DNA from: an uncultured Nesterenkonia sp.
GTDB lineage: Bacteria; Actinomycetota; Actinomycetes; Actinomycetales; Micrococcaceae
Direction: 5' to 3'
Assembly: GCA_947494195.1 (NCBI GenBank)
Contig: CANLUC010000002.1
Coordinates: forward strand, 372,001-436,000
Length of the DNA: 64,000 nucleotides
Shown here in pieces: positions 27,853 through 36,610 of this stretch (the stretch's first letter is position 1; each line of letters opens with the position of its first letter). Position numbers and translations under genes: made by a program. Below the pieces are notes generated by a model that was not told where the DNA came from, ran no database searches, and was given only the letters and a program-made list of their open reading frames with translations.

Positions 27853-29142
27853 ATGCCAGCCATTGTGATCGTCGGAGCCCAGTGGGGCGACGAAGGTAAG
27901 GGCAAGGCCACAGACCTGCTCGGTTCGCGAGTCGACTATGTGGTGAAGCCCAATGGCGGCAACAACGCCGGACACACCGTGGTCGTCGGTGGCGAGAAGT
28001 TCGAGCTCAAGCTCCTTCCCGCCGGCATCCTCTCCCCGAACGCCGTGCCAGTCATCGGTAACGGTGTGGTGGTCAACCTCGAGGCGCTCTTCCATGAGAT
28101 CGACGGGCTCGAAGCTCGAGGCGCGGACACCTCCAAGCTGAAGATCTCTGCCAATGCCCATCTGGTTGCGCCCTATCACCAGACCATGGACAAAGTTGCC
28201 GAGCGCTTCCTCGGCAAGCGTGCCATCGGCACTACCGGGCGCGGCATCGGTCCCACCTATATGGACAAGGTGGCCCGCCTGGGCATCCGTGTGCAGGACA
28301 TCTTCGATGAGTCGATCCTGCGCCAGAAGATCGAAGGGGCACTGCGCCAGAAGAATGAACTCCTGGTCAAGCTGTACAACCGGCGCGCGATCGCCGTGGA
28401 TGAGATCGCCGAGTACTTCTTGGACTTCGCTGAACGGCTGCGGCCGATGGTCGTCGACACCACTATTCTGCTCAACGATGCGCTGGACCGCGGTGACGTG
28501 GTGCTTATGGAGGGCGGGCAGGCCACCTACCTCGACGTCGACCACGGCACCTACCCGTTCGTGACCTCCTCGAACCCCACGGCGGGCGGAGCCTCGGTGG
28601 GATCGGGCATCGGGCCGACGCGGATCAGGCGTTCCATCGGCATCGTGAAGGCGTACACCACCCGTGTGGGTGCCGGACCGTTCCCCACCGAGCTCTTCGA
28701 CGAGTGGGGCGAATACCTGCAGAAGACCGGCGGAGAGTTCGGCGTCAACACCGGCCGTCCCCGCCGCTGCGGCTGGTATGACGCCGTCATGGCGCGCTAC
28801 GCGTCCCGCATCAACGGCTTCACCGACTTCTTCCTGACCAAGCTCGATGTTCTGACCGGCATCGAGCAGATCCCGGTATGCGTGGCCTATGAGATCGACG
28901 GCGTGCGCCACGATGAGATGCCGATGACGCAGACCGAGTTCCACCACGCTAAGCCGATCTTCGAGAACTATCCGGGCTGGACCGAGGACATCTCAGGGGC
29001 GCGCACCTTGGAGGACCTGCCGGTCAATGCGCGGGACTACGTGCTGGCCCTGGAAAAGCTCAGCGGCTGCCGCATCTCCGGTGTCGGCGTGGGCCCTGGA
29101 CGTGACCAGGTGATCGCGATTCACGATCTCATCGAAGACTGA
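27853..29142 (+). CDS. purA: Adenylosuccinate synthase
   Basis: 429 residues; joins IMP and aspartate using GTP in AMP synthesis. [13 protein letters not shown] is the P-loop region with catalytic Asp. [42 protein letters not shown] and the final TKLDVL GTP-base loop follow in the expected order. Full length, with GGAAAGGA just upstream of the ATG. A strong terminator ends the transcript. Confidence 0.97.
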   Translation: MPAIVIVGAQWGDEGKGKATDLLGSRVDYVVKPNGGNNAGHTVVVGGEKFELKLLPAGILSPNAVPVIGNGVVVNLEALFHEIDGLEARGADTSKLKISANAHLVAPYHQTMDKVAERFLGKRAIGTTGRGIGPTYMDKVARLGIRVQDIFDESILRQKIEGALRQKNELLVKLYNRRAIAVDEIAEYFLDFAERLRPMVVDTTILLNDALDRGDVVLMEGGQATYLDVDHGTYPFVTSSNPTAGGASVGSGIGPTRIRRSIGIVKAYTTRVGAGPFPTELFDEWGEYLQKTGGEFGVNTGRPRRCGWYDAVMARYASRINGFTDFFLTKLDVLTGIEQIPVCVAYEIDGVRHDEMPMTQTEFHHAKPIFENYPGWTEDISGARTLEDLPVNARDYVLALEKLSGCRISGVGVGPGRDQVIAIHDLIED

Positions 29143-29167
29143 GTCTTTCGCGGAAACAGCTTCAGCG

Positions 29168-29215
29168 AACCCCCGGAGGGGGCGGAGTAAAGGCCGCCCG
29201 CTCCGGGGGTTTTCT
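29168..29215 (+). terminator. Intrinsic terminator after purA
   Basis: The arms AACCCCCGGAG (29168-29178) and CTCCGGGGGTT (29201-29211) are extended inward by GGGGCGG/CCGCCCG with one mismatch. They are followed by TTTCTC. A classical terminator with a short U-tract. Confidence 0.9.
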
Positions 29216-29579
29216 CTATCCGGAGGTAATTCGATCGCCCAACCAAGTCTGAAATGTTCACATTTCCTGATCTAGCTCGCTGATCGCCAGTGATGAATTC
29301 TTCGCCGTGCGACGGCGGGCTCCGGCAGAAAATGCGGACACCTGTCCGCAATCTCCTGACTGAAGAAACCTGGTTCGTGACCTTGACGTGACCTGAATGT
29401 GTTGGTTGCATGGGCTAATCATCAGGCGACTTAACTCGCTTTGTTGAACAAAATGTTGTCAGGACGATCGTATTCACTCGCCTCGTCCCGGTACGGCAGG
29501 TGGCAGAAACTTGTCACGCAATGCGCGCAGGGGGCGTGCTCGCGGGGCGGGAGAACCTATTCAAAAGGGGATCCCGTAG
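29216..29579. promoter_or_regulatory. Long leader upstream of the LATTG surface protein
   Basis: 364 bp without a convincing gene and noticeably richer in A/T than the core chromosome. It holds three small dyads: CGCCGT-GCG-ACGGCG (29303-29317), GCGGACA-CC-TGTCCGC (29334-29349) and TTTGTT-G-AACAAA (29440-29452). These are candidate operators for the surface protein gene, perhaps for the LAL regulator encoded downstream. No clear promoter hexamers were chosen. Confidence 0.4.
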
Positions 29580-32500
29580 ATGAGGAACGACACACCGACG
29601 CGTCCGGAGGCTCGGCCTCCAGCGCACAGAAGCAGATGGAGGCAGCTGACGGCGGCCGCCTCGACACTCGTATTGGCCTCGGGCCTGACGATGGCAGGTG
29701 CCGTGCCTGCGCAGGCCGTCCCCGGGGATGTCTCGGAGGGACTAGGAAAGTTCCTAGGCGGAGAGGCTGCAGGCATTGACCTTGACAGCATTGCCGAGGT
29801 GGAGGGTGCCTACGCCGAGAATCCCAGCGGGGTCAATCCGGTCGATGCCAACCCGCTCAGTGCGGAAGTGCTGAATTCGGTCGGTGTGGACCTTAATGAC
29901 TCACTGCAGCTTTTCGGCCCGAATGGAGTTATCGAGCTGGGTGCCGTAAACCAATTCGGCCAGGCCGAAGATAGTGGGTACGCAGCCGCGGCTTCAGGTG
30001 CAGTGAATGATCAGGGTGCCATCTCATTTGGTGGCTCACAGGAGTTTCCCTCCAATGCCGAAGTGAACCTCACCGCGCTTCTCGGGTCTGAGTTCCAGGG
30101 GTCTGTCACCGATCTCGCACTGTCCCTAGGAGCGCTATCGTCCTCGGCGGTGGCAGAACCAGGCCAGGTGCCCACGAGCGACTACCAGATTGCCGGGGCG
30201 AAGCTGGAACTAGACAGCCCCTTGGTCGATGAACTCGTGGCTGGAGTAAACGAGGAAGTCGTGCCCAATGTTGACGGTGCCGTCGCGACATTGACAGGTC
30301 CAGGGGGAGCGCTGGCCGGGGCTCTCGACGACGTCGACGGGCTCTCTGAAGTACTTGGACCTCTCGCCAGCGTCGAGCCACAGATCGAGGTGGATCTTGA
30401 GTTGGAGGAAGTCCTGGCGCCCGTGCTGCAGCAGCAGTTTGGCCAGGAGGGCGTCGTGCTCGACTTGGAGAACGGCACAGTCAGTGTCGACCTCGATACG
30501 ATTCTCGGAGGCGAAGGTTCCCTCAACGCGTTCGGGCCGAATACAGAAGTGATTGATGACGCGGCGCTACTTGCGATCAGCAATGGTCTGGAATCCGCAG
30601 TCGACGATGTATCGGACGCGGTGCTCGCTACGATCGAGCAGGCCGTCCGGGACGCAGAGTTGTCGATAGACCTTGAGGCTTCTGTAGCCGAGGGTCTCAC
30701 TACACTCGATATCGACGTCGACGCGACGCTCGGACAGATCGCTGGGGAAGATGTGCCTGAAGGGGGCGCCTCGGTCTCGGCCACTCTCCTGGGAGTTGAT
30801 GTAGAGGTCCCAGCGGGAGATCTTGTCAATGCACTCGCGGCTCCCATCAACGAGGCATTGTTCGCCGACGAGTCCGGCGTGGTCTCCAACCTTGATGAGA
30901 CCTTGTCTGGTGTAACCGCACCTACGCTTACGGGGTTGTCCCCGATCTTCAGCACCGTGGACGACATCGTGAGTCTCGTCGTCAACGTTCAGGACCCGGC
31001 GCCTGCACAGGCAGACGCTACATTTACCCAGCGTGCAGCGACCCTGTCGCTGCTATCCGGGGCAACGCCACTTGCACAGGTCGACCTCGCCTCCTCCACC
31101 GTCCGAAGTTCAGACGTCCAGGTACCGGCCTTCGACACTGCGATCACTGCGGATCCCTCCACGGTGGAGCAGGGTGAGTCCACTGAGATCACTGGTGATG
31201 GTTTCGCCGCTGAGGAATCGGTGACGGTGAGCATCCCGGGTGCCGAGGATGGCGATGATCCGATCACTGTGGAGACCACTACGAACGCTGATGGTGAGTT
31301 CACTACGGATCTTCCGATCCCGGCGGATTACCCGACCGAGGACGTGACGGTCACTGCTGTGGGTGCTGAGTCTGAGACTCCAGCCACCACGGGGATCACC
31401 GTCGTCGCCCCGGGTGATGGCGGCGATGGAGATGATGGCGATTTCGACACTGCGATCACTGCGGATCCCTCCACGGTGGAGCAGGGTGAGTCCACTGAGA
31501 TCACTGGTGATGGTTTCGCCGCTGAGGAATCGGTGACGGTGAGCATCCCGGGTGCCGAGGATGGCGATGATCCGATCACGGTGGAGACCACTACGAACGC
31601 TGATGGTGAGTTCACTGCGGATCTTCCGATCCCGGCGGATTACCCGACTGAGGACGTGACGGTCACTGCTGTGGGTGCTGAGTCTGAGACGCCGGCAACT
31701 ACGGGGATCACCGTGGTTGCTCCGGGTGAAGGCCCAGGCGACGGCGATGACGGCGAGGATGGCGCGTTCGACACGGATATCGTGGCCGAACCCACCAACG
31801 TCGAGCAGGGTGGCTCCACGGAGATCACCGGTATCGGTTTCGCTTCGGAGGAAACGGTCACGGTGGGCATCCCGGGTGCCGAGGATGGCGATGATCCGAT
31901 CACGGTGGAGACCACCACCAACTCTGACGGTCGCTTCACCGTGGACCTCCCGGTTCCTGCCGACTACCCGCTCGGTGAGGTAGTCGTGACCGCAGTGGGT
32001 GCTGAGTCGGAAACTCCTGCCGGCACTGAACTGAACGTCGTCGCTCCCGGCGATGGCGGCGACGATGAGGGTGATTTCGACACTGCTGTAGTCGTGGATC
32101 CTTCCACCGTCGAGCAGGGTGACTCCACCGAGGTGACCGGAATCGGGTTCGCTCCCGAGGAAACGGTCACGGTGAGCATCCCCGGCGCCGAGGATGGCGA
32201 TGATTCGATCACCGTGGAGACAACTACGGACGGCGATGGTGGATTCACCGTAGACCTTCCGGTCCCTGCGGACTATCCCACCGGTGATGTCGTCGTGACG
32301 GCAGTGGGTGATGAGTCCGAGACTCCAGCCACCACTGATCTGTCGATCGTCGCTCCAGGCGGAGGCAACGGCGGGGATGACGACGACTCAGACGTCGATC
32401 CCTCGGTCTCGGTTGACCCCGAGATCGCAGCACCTGGTGAAGACGTCACCATCGAGGGTGATGACTTCACCCCCGGCACCACCGTCGATATCGAGATCAC

Positions 32501-33170
32501 CGACGAGAGCGGAGACGTCATCGGCACGATCGAAGATGTCGAGGTGAACGACGACGGCGAATTCACTGAGGAGTGGACGGTGCCTGAGGGTACCGAGCCC
32601 GGGGATCTGACCGTGACCGCCGAGGATGAGGAGGGCAACAGCGCCAGCGCACCCCTGGTCATCGTCGGCGACGGTGGTTCTGGTGACGAGGACGGAACTG
32701 ATGAGCCGTCAGTCTCAGTGGATCCCGACACTGCCGAACCGGGTGACACCGTGACGGTCGAGGGTGACGACTTCACCCCCGGCACCACGGTGGACGTCGA
32801 GGTCACCGACGAAGACGGCAACGTCGTCGGCACCATCGAGGATATCGAGGTCGACGAGAACGGCGAGTTCATTGTGGACTGGGCCATTCCCGAGGACATC
32901 GAGCCCGGTGAGCTTGTCGTGACCGCCACCGATGAGGATGGCAACTCCGCCAGCGCTCCGCTCGAGGTGCTCGGTGCCGGCAGCGGTGGAAACGGAGACG
33001 GCGTCCCCGTTGAAAGTGACAGCGACGACGACGGAGCCGCCGGCTCCGGGCCCCTCGCCACGACCGGCGCGACTGTGGCGACGCTCGGTCTGGTCGCTCT
33101 GGTGCTGACTCTGATCGGTATCGGACTCTACGTGGCGTCACGCCAGCGCCGAGTCACGGACCACGAGTAA
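29580..33170 (+). CDS. Sortase-anchored repeat surface protein (choice-of-anchor G type)
   Basis: 1196 residues, secreted. A signal peptide ends AQA at residue 46. Residues about 50-515 are an Asp/Ala/Leu/Val-rich domain like choice-of-anchor G proteins. From 518 come four about 104-residue Ig-like units (start FDTAITADPSTVEQG) and then two about 95-residue units (SVDP...PGTTVD). The end has LATTG (1159-1163), a hydrophobic helix and RQRRVTDHE, a cell-wall sorting signal. The LAxTG form is that of class E (housekeeping) sortases rather than LPxTG; no such sortase is in this window. AGGGG lies 11 bases before the ATG. Extremely acidic repeats suggest a stalk or calcium-stabilised adhesin. Ligand unknown. 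Confidence 0.8.
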   Translation: MRNDTPTRPEARPPAHRSRWRQLTAAASTLVLASGLTMAGAVPAQAVPGDVSEGLGKFLGGEAAGIDLDSIAEVEGAYAENPSGVNPVDANPLSAEVLNSVGVDLNDSLQLFGPNGVIELGAVNQFGQAEDSGYAAAASGAVNDQGAISFGGSQEFPSNAEVNLTALLGSEFQGSVTDLALSLGALSSSAVAEPGQVPTSDYQIAGAKLELDSPLVDELVAGVNEEVVPNVDGAVATLTGPGGALAGALDDVDGLSEVLGPLASVEPQIEVDLELEEVLAPVLQQQFGQEGVVLDLENGTVSVDLDTILGGEGSLNAFGPNTEVIDDAALLAISNGLESAVDDVSDAVLATIEQAVRDAELSIDLEASVAEGLTTLDIDVDATLGQIAGEDVPEGGASVSATLLGVDVEVPAGDLVNALAAPINEALFADESGVVSNLDETLSGVTAPTLTGLSPIFSTVDDIVSLVVNVQDPAPAQADATFTQRAATLSLLSGATPLAQVDLASSTVRSSDVQVPAFDTAITADPSTVEQGESTEITGDGFAAEESVTVSIPGAEDGDDPITVETTTNADGEFTTDLPIPADYPTEDVTVTAVGAESETPATTGITVVAPGDGGDGDDGDFDTAITADPSTVEQGESTEITGDGFAAEESVTVSIPGAEDGDDPITVETTTNADGEFTADLPIPADYPTEDVTVTAVGAESETPATTGITVVAPGEGPGDGDDGEDGAFDTDIVAEPTNVEQGGSTEITGIGFASEETVTVGIPGAEDGDDPITVETTTNSDGRFTVDLPVPADYPLGEVVVTAVGAESETPAGTELNVVAPGDGGDDEGDFDTAVVVDPSTVEQGDSTEVTGIGFAPEETVTVSIPGAEDGDDSITVETTTDGDGGFTVDLPVPADYPTGDVVVTAVGDESETPATTDLSIVAPGGGNGGDDDDSDVDPSVSVDPEIAAPGEDVTIEGDDFTPGTTVDIEITDESGDVIGTIEDVEVNDDGEFTEEWTVPEGTEPGDLTVTAEDEEGNSASAPLVIVGDGGSGDEDGTDEPSVSVDPDTAEPGDTVTVEGDDFTPGTTVDVEVTDEDGNVVGTIEDIEVDENGEFIVDWAIPEDIEPGELVVTATDEDGNSASAPLEVLGAGSGGNGDGVPVESDSDDDGAAGSGPLATTGATVATLGLVALVLTLIGIGLYVASRQRRVTDHE
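31131..32369 (+). repeat. Four tandem ~310-bp units in the surface-protein gene
   Basis: Units start at 31131, 31443, 31767 and 32076 (spacings 312, 324 and 309 bp). The first two are nearly identical at DNA level over about 300 bp, while units three and four have diverged. This indicates a recent duplication and likely copy-number variation by recombination. Each encodes one Ig-like domain with VEQG and SIPGAEDGDD signatures. Confidence 0.9.
32398..32970 (+). repeat. Two tandem units of a second Ig-like type
   Basis: Units starting near 32398 and 32707 encode about 95 residues each, sharing GDDFTPGTTVD, GTIED and GNSASAPL. They form the wall-proximal part of the surface protein, before the LATTG signal. 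They are distinct from the four preceding units. Confidence 0.8.
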
Positions 33171-33228
33171 GTACATTCGGTTGCACTGCTGATCCGCGCG
33201 GCGTCGCCTGAGCGGCACGCAGGATCTC

Positions 33229-33262
33229 GAGGGCGGCGTCACCTACGGGTGGCGTCGCCCTC
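33229..33262 (+). terminator. Hairpin terminator after the surface protein
   Basis: Arms 33229-33243 and 33248-33262 pair over 15 bp, two of them G-U, closing a TACG tetraloop. No U-tract. Lies 59 bp after the stop codon. Confidence 0.65.
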
Positions 33263-33271
33263 CGGCACGCA

Positions 33272-33287
33272 GGCCTCACGTGAGGCC
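33272..33287. other. Perfect 16-bp palindrome
   Basis: GGCCTCACGTGAGGCC, directly after the terminator and about 140 bp before the LAL regulator start. It could be a second terminator stem or a regulator binding site. The following 130 bp is AT-rich and must hold the regulator promoter. Confidence 0.4.
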
Positions 33288-33426
33288 CGCGTAGAGGACC
33301 GCCCCTCATCGGAAGCCTCTGCGTCCGTAATTTGACCCTCTAACGAGATTTGAGAATGACAGTAGTAAATTAGAAATAAGGCCTGTATTGTGAGTGAGGT
33401 TACATTCATGATTTTGAGGGGAATCT

Positions 33427-36396
33427 TTGGGCACTGAAGGTCCTCGCGTCGGACGCGAGCAGGAACTTGAGCTGATTCGCCAGGCCTCCCGCCAGGCGGC
33501 AGAGCGCCGGGCGCAGGTCGTCTATCTCGAAGGGTTCGCGGGCGTGGGCAAGGGAGCACTCATGCGGGATGCCCTTGCGGACTTCGAGGACTGGCGGGAG
33601 ATCGTCGTCGTCCTGGACCAGGAGCAGAGCGATATCTCAGGAGATCTGCTGCGCCGCCTCGTACTCCCGCCGGATACGCAGCTGTGCGGCCAGAGTGTCG
33701 ATGAGCTCGTCGCCGAAGGCCTGCAGCGGGCCCAGATCCTGCGACGCCCGACGGTGATCACGTTGATCAACACCCAGTGGATCGACAGTGAGTCCGCTGA
33801 GGCTCTCTTGCGCATCTGCACCATGCTTCGTGACGCGGCGATCCTGGTGGTGATGTCTGGGCGTCCCTCCGCCCGACCGGAGGTCAATCGACTCAGCGCC
33901 TTTGCTCGAAACAGCCCGAATGGCACCTACATCCGGGTCGACCCGTTCCGCCCAGCCGAGACGAAGAAGCTTCTGGCGCAGTATCTGACCACTCCGCTGA
34001 GCGCCGGGGTCATCGACACGGTGCAGACGGCGACCGCCGGCTACCCTCTGCTGGTGCATGAGGTGGGACGCCATCTCGCGGCCACTCCCATCGGCACTCG
34101 ACGACTGGCCATGTCGATCAATGCGACGAAGGCCGGGCCCGCCGCCCAGTGGATGCGGCGAGCATTCGAAGAGGCCCTGGTGCCGCTGACCGAAGACACG
34201 AGAGAGGTTCTGCGTCTTCTCGCCGTATCCTCCGTGCCACTTGCAAAGCACCAGATCGCGCTCGCGCTGGATTCTCCTGCAGACCTGTCCGACGTCCTGG
34301 AATCAGGGCTTGCGGCCTGGGATGAGAGGTTGTTCGGCTACAAGATTCGCAACGGCCTCATCACCGAAGCGCTGCTGGCGCTGATGTGCCCCAAGGAGCT
34401 CGCCGAGCTCCGCCAGAAACTGATCGGCATCGTTGATGAAGCTGCTGCGATCAGCCACCGCGTGGAGATCGCGCGAGTGCTGCCTGACTCTGAACCTAAC
34501 AGTGAGTTGATCCACGATCTGCGCGATGCCGCAGCGGATTCCCTGGTGCGTGGGGACCTGGAACAGGCGTTCCAACATTTCCTTGCCGTGACGAGCCTGG
34601 GGGCTGACGCGAAGGCACTCCTGGATCTGTTGTACTTCGGAGCGGTCCTGGGGCACCTGGACTGTTTCGCGCCGTATGAGTCATCTCTGCGATGCCTCCA
34701 GCCGGGTCCACTGCGACAAGGGGGGCTCGCGCTCGTGGCATTGGACCGCGACAACCTGCAGGAGGCTGTCGCCGCGCTGGAACGGCAGACCCGGGTCGAT
34801 CCCGAGGATCCCGCGGCACTGGTCTTTGCACAAGCAGTCGCCCTGGTGGCGGCGGAACTGGGCATCATGGGCGCTCCTGGCCGCGCCGAGGCGGCAAAGC
34901 GTGAGACGCTGCGCATGCTCGCAGTCAGGGAGGAACACCTCGACCGACGTCTCGCCTCACAGGATTACGGTCACGCGCCTCGAGAGGCGCTGGAATGGGA
35001 GCGAGCGCATGCGGCGGGGTTGCGCGCCTTCATTCAGCTGTGGCAGGTCTTCGACGCTCAGGATCCCCGCACGGTCCGGGAGGCCGAGGCCGAGATCACT
35101 CGAGAGATTCAGAGACTTGAGCAGATACCCAACTCGGAGCTCTTCCAGGTGGGGCTGCGTTCCGCGAGGGGCGCCCGGCGTCGCTACCTCGGCGACCCGG
35201 TCGGGGCGTATGCGGACCTCTCCGAAGTCATGGCGGTGTCTCCCGATATGACGTTCCTGACGTACGCGAAGGCCCAGTTTGCGCAGGTCCTGTTCGCTGC
35301 AGGCCTCTGGGAGGACGCGATGGACGTGGCTGCGGCCGCGACGGACAGCGCGCTGCTGAGGCGAGAGGACGCCACGGCGCTCGTCGCCTACCTGACCTGG
35401 GCGCTGATACCGATCAGCAGGGGTCGCTACGATGACGTCGCCCCGATGATCGAAGAGATCTCGGCCGTGCGCAAGGGGGCGGGCGTGCTGGTCTGCTCTG
35501 CACTCGAACACCTGTACGCGTGGACCGCCGTGGTGGATGCCGATCATGAGCGCGCCGTGCAGCACCTGCTTCGACTTCGCGATGAGGCCGGTGGCTGGTT
35601 GAACGTCGGAATCGACGCGGTGCTTATGCTCGTTCGCGCGGCCCACTACGCCGGACTGAGTTCCATGATCCCCTCGCTGCAACGCGTCGTCCAAGCTGGT
35701 GACTGTCCGGTTGCGCCAGAGTTCGAGGAGGCGGTCACGGATTACATGGAGGGTTTCCAGGCCTGGGCGAGGCACGATCCCACTGAAGCCATGCGACGAT
35801 TCGCGCGAGTCGACGCATGGCTGGAATCCCAGCCTCCCCTGCACCTGACGCAGCAGATCTCTGACGCAGGCGGATTCCGGCTCTTCAGAGCCTTCACATA
35901 CCTGGATATGGGTGCGCTGGTCATCGCCTATCCGCAGGAGCTGAAGCGGAATCGCGTCACCGTGATCGAGGCGCTTGAGTGGTCCATTGCACTGTTCACC
36001 AGCGTGGGGTCGCCGGGCCTTCTGAAGCTGGCCGTGGAGCAGCTCTCTGCGCTGAGGCCACGACTGGACCGGCACGCCCCGCTCAAACGGGTCCCGCATG
36101 TGCAGCGACCTTCGCCGGCGCTGACTTCAGCGGGAGTCATCCCCAAGCTGAAACCGGAGATCTTCCGCGAGAATGTGGCGAACGACCACACTGGCCCTCT
36201 GGACGGGCTGTCTGGGCGGGAGCGTCAGGTGGCGGTATTGATCGCCGATGGGTGGACCAATAAGGAGATCGCCGAGGAGCTGGGGGTCTCCGTGCGCACT
36301 ATTGACTTCCACGTGCGCAATGCGTTGACCAAGTTTGATGTGAGCTCCCGTCATGAGATCCGACACCGGCTGCGCCATGGGATAGCTGGCGGCTGA
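33427..36396 (+). CDS. Large ATP-binding LuxR-family (LAL) regulator
   Basis: 989 residues. An N-terminal AAA/STAND ATPase has Walker A GFAGVGKG (36-43) and a Walker-B-like TVITLINTQWIDSESAEALL. A long helical TPR-like sensor region runs from about 330 to 900. A C-terminal LuxR helix-turn-helix (LSGRERQVAVLIADGWTNKEIAEELGVS...RTIDFHV) follows. This is the MalT/LAL architecture of ligand-activated transcription factors. The start is TTG with GAGGGG upstream. It lies between the repeat surface protein and the pilus operon, so both are candidate targets; the link is positional only. Confidence 0.85.
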   Translation: MGTEGPRVGREQELELIRQASRQAAERRAQVVYLEGFAGVGKGALMRDALADFEDWREIVVVLDQEQSDISGDLLRRLVLPPDTQLCGQSVDELVAEGLQRAQILRRPTVITLINTQWIDSESAEALLRICTMLRDAAILVVMSGRPSARPEVNRLSAFARNSPNGTYIRVDPFRPAETKKLLAQYLTTPLSAGVIDTVQTATAGYPLLVHEVGRHLAATPIGTRRLAMSINATKAGPAAQWMRRAFEEALVPLTEDTREVLRLLAVSSVPLAKHQIALALDSPADLSDVLESGLAAWDERLFGYKIRNGLITEALLALMCPKELAELRQKLIGIVDEAAAISHRVEIARVLPDSEPNSELIHDLRDAAADSLVRGDLEQAFQHFLAVTSLGADAKALLDLLYFGAVLGHLDCFAPYESSLRCLQPGPLRQGGLALVALDRDNLQEAVAALERQTRVDPEDPAALVFAQAVALVAAELGIMGAPGRAEAAKRETLRMLAVREEHLDRRLASQDYGHAPREALEWERAHAAGLRAFIQLWQVFDAQDPRTVREAEAEITREIQRLEQIPNSELFQVGLRSARGARRRYLGDPVGAYADLSEVMAVSPDMTFLTYAKAQFAQVLFAAGLWEDAMDVAAAATDSALLRREDATALVAYLTWALIPISRGRYDDVAPMIEEISAVRKGAGVLVCSALEHLYAWTAVVDADHERAVQHLLRLRDEAGGWLNVGIDAVLMLVRAAHYAGLSSMIPSLQRVVQAGDCPVAPEFEEAVTDYMEGFQAWARHDPTEAMRRFARVDAWLESQPPLHLTQQISDAGGFRLFRAFTYLDMGALVIAYPQELKRNRVTVIEALEWSIALFTSVGSPGLLKLAVEQLSALRPRLDRHAPLKRVPHVQRPSPALTSAGVIPKLKPEIFRENVANDHTGPLDGLSGRERQVAVLIADGWTNKEIAEELGVSVRTIDFHVRNALTKFDVSSRHEIRHRLRHGIAGG

Positions 36397-36446
36397 GGCT
36401 CTTCTCACGGGCCTCAGTCCGAGGGGGTTCGTCACCGGCGGAAGTC

Positions 36447-36477
36447 ACCTGGTGATCTATACCAGGTATGACCTGGT
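36447..36477. promoter_or_regulatory. Triple ACCTGGT operator-like site before the pilus operon
   Basis: ACCTGGT (36447-36453), its exact inverse ACCAGGT (36461-36467) and a third ACCTGGT (36471-36477). A small CCGGCA/TGCCGG hairpin follows at 36481-36497 and may end the regulator transcript. The arrangement suits binding of a dimeric LuxR protein upstream of the pilus tip gene. Confidence 0.5.
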
Positions 36478-36610
36478 GGCCCGGCATTTCTTGCCGGACT
36501 TTCAGCAAATTGGCCACTTTGGTCTATATCGCGGCCCTCTTCTTTCTAGCCTGTGAGTGCAATAGAAACGTGTGTGCGTTTCCTGAGCACTAGGTGACGG
36601 GCGGACGGGC

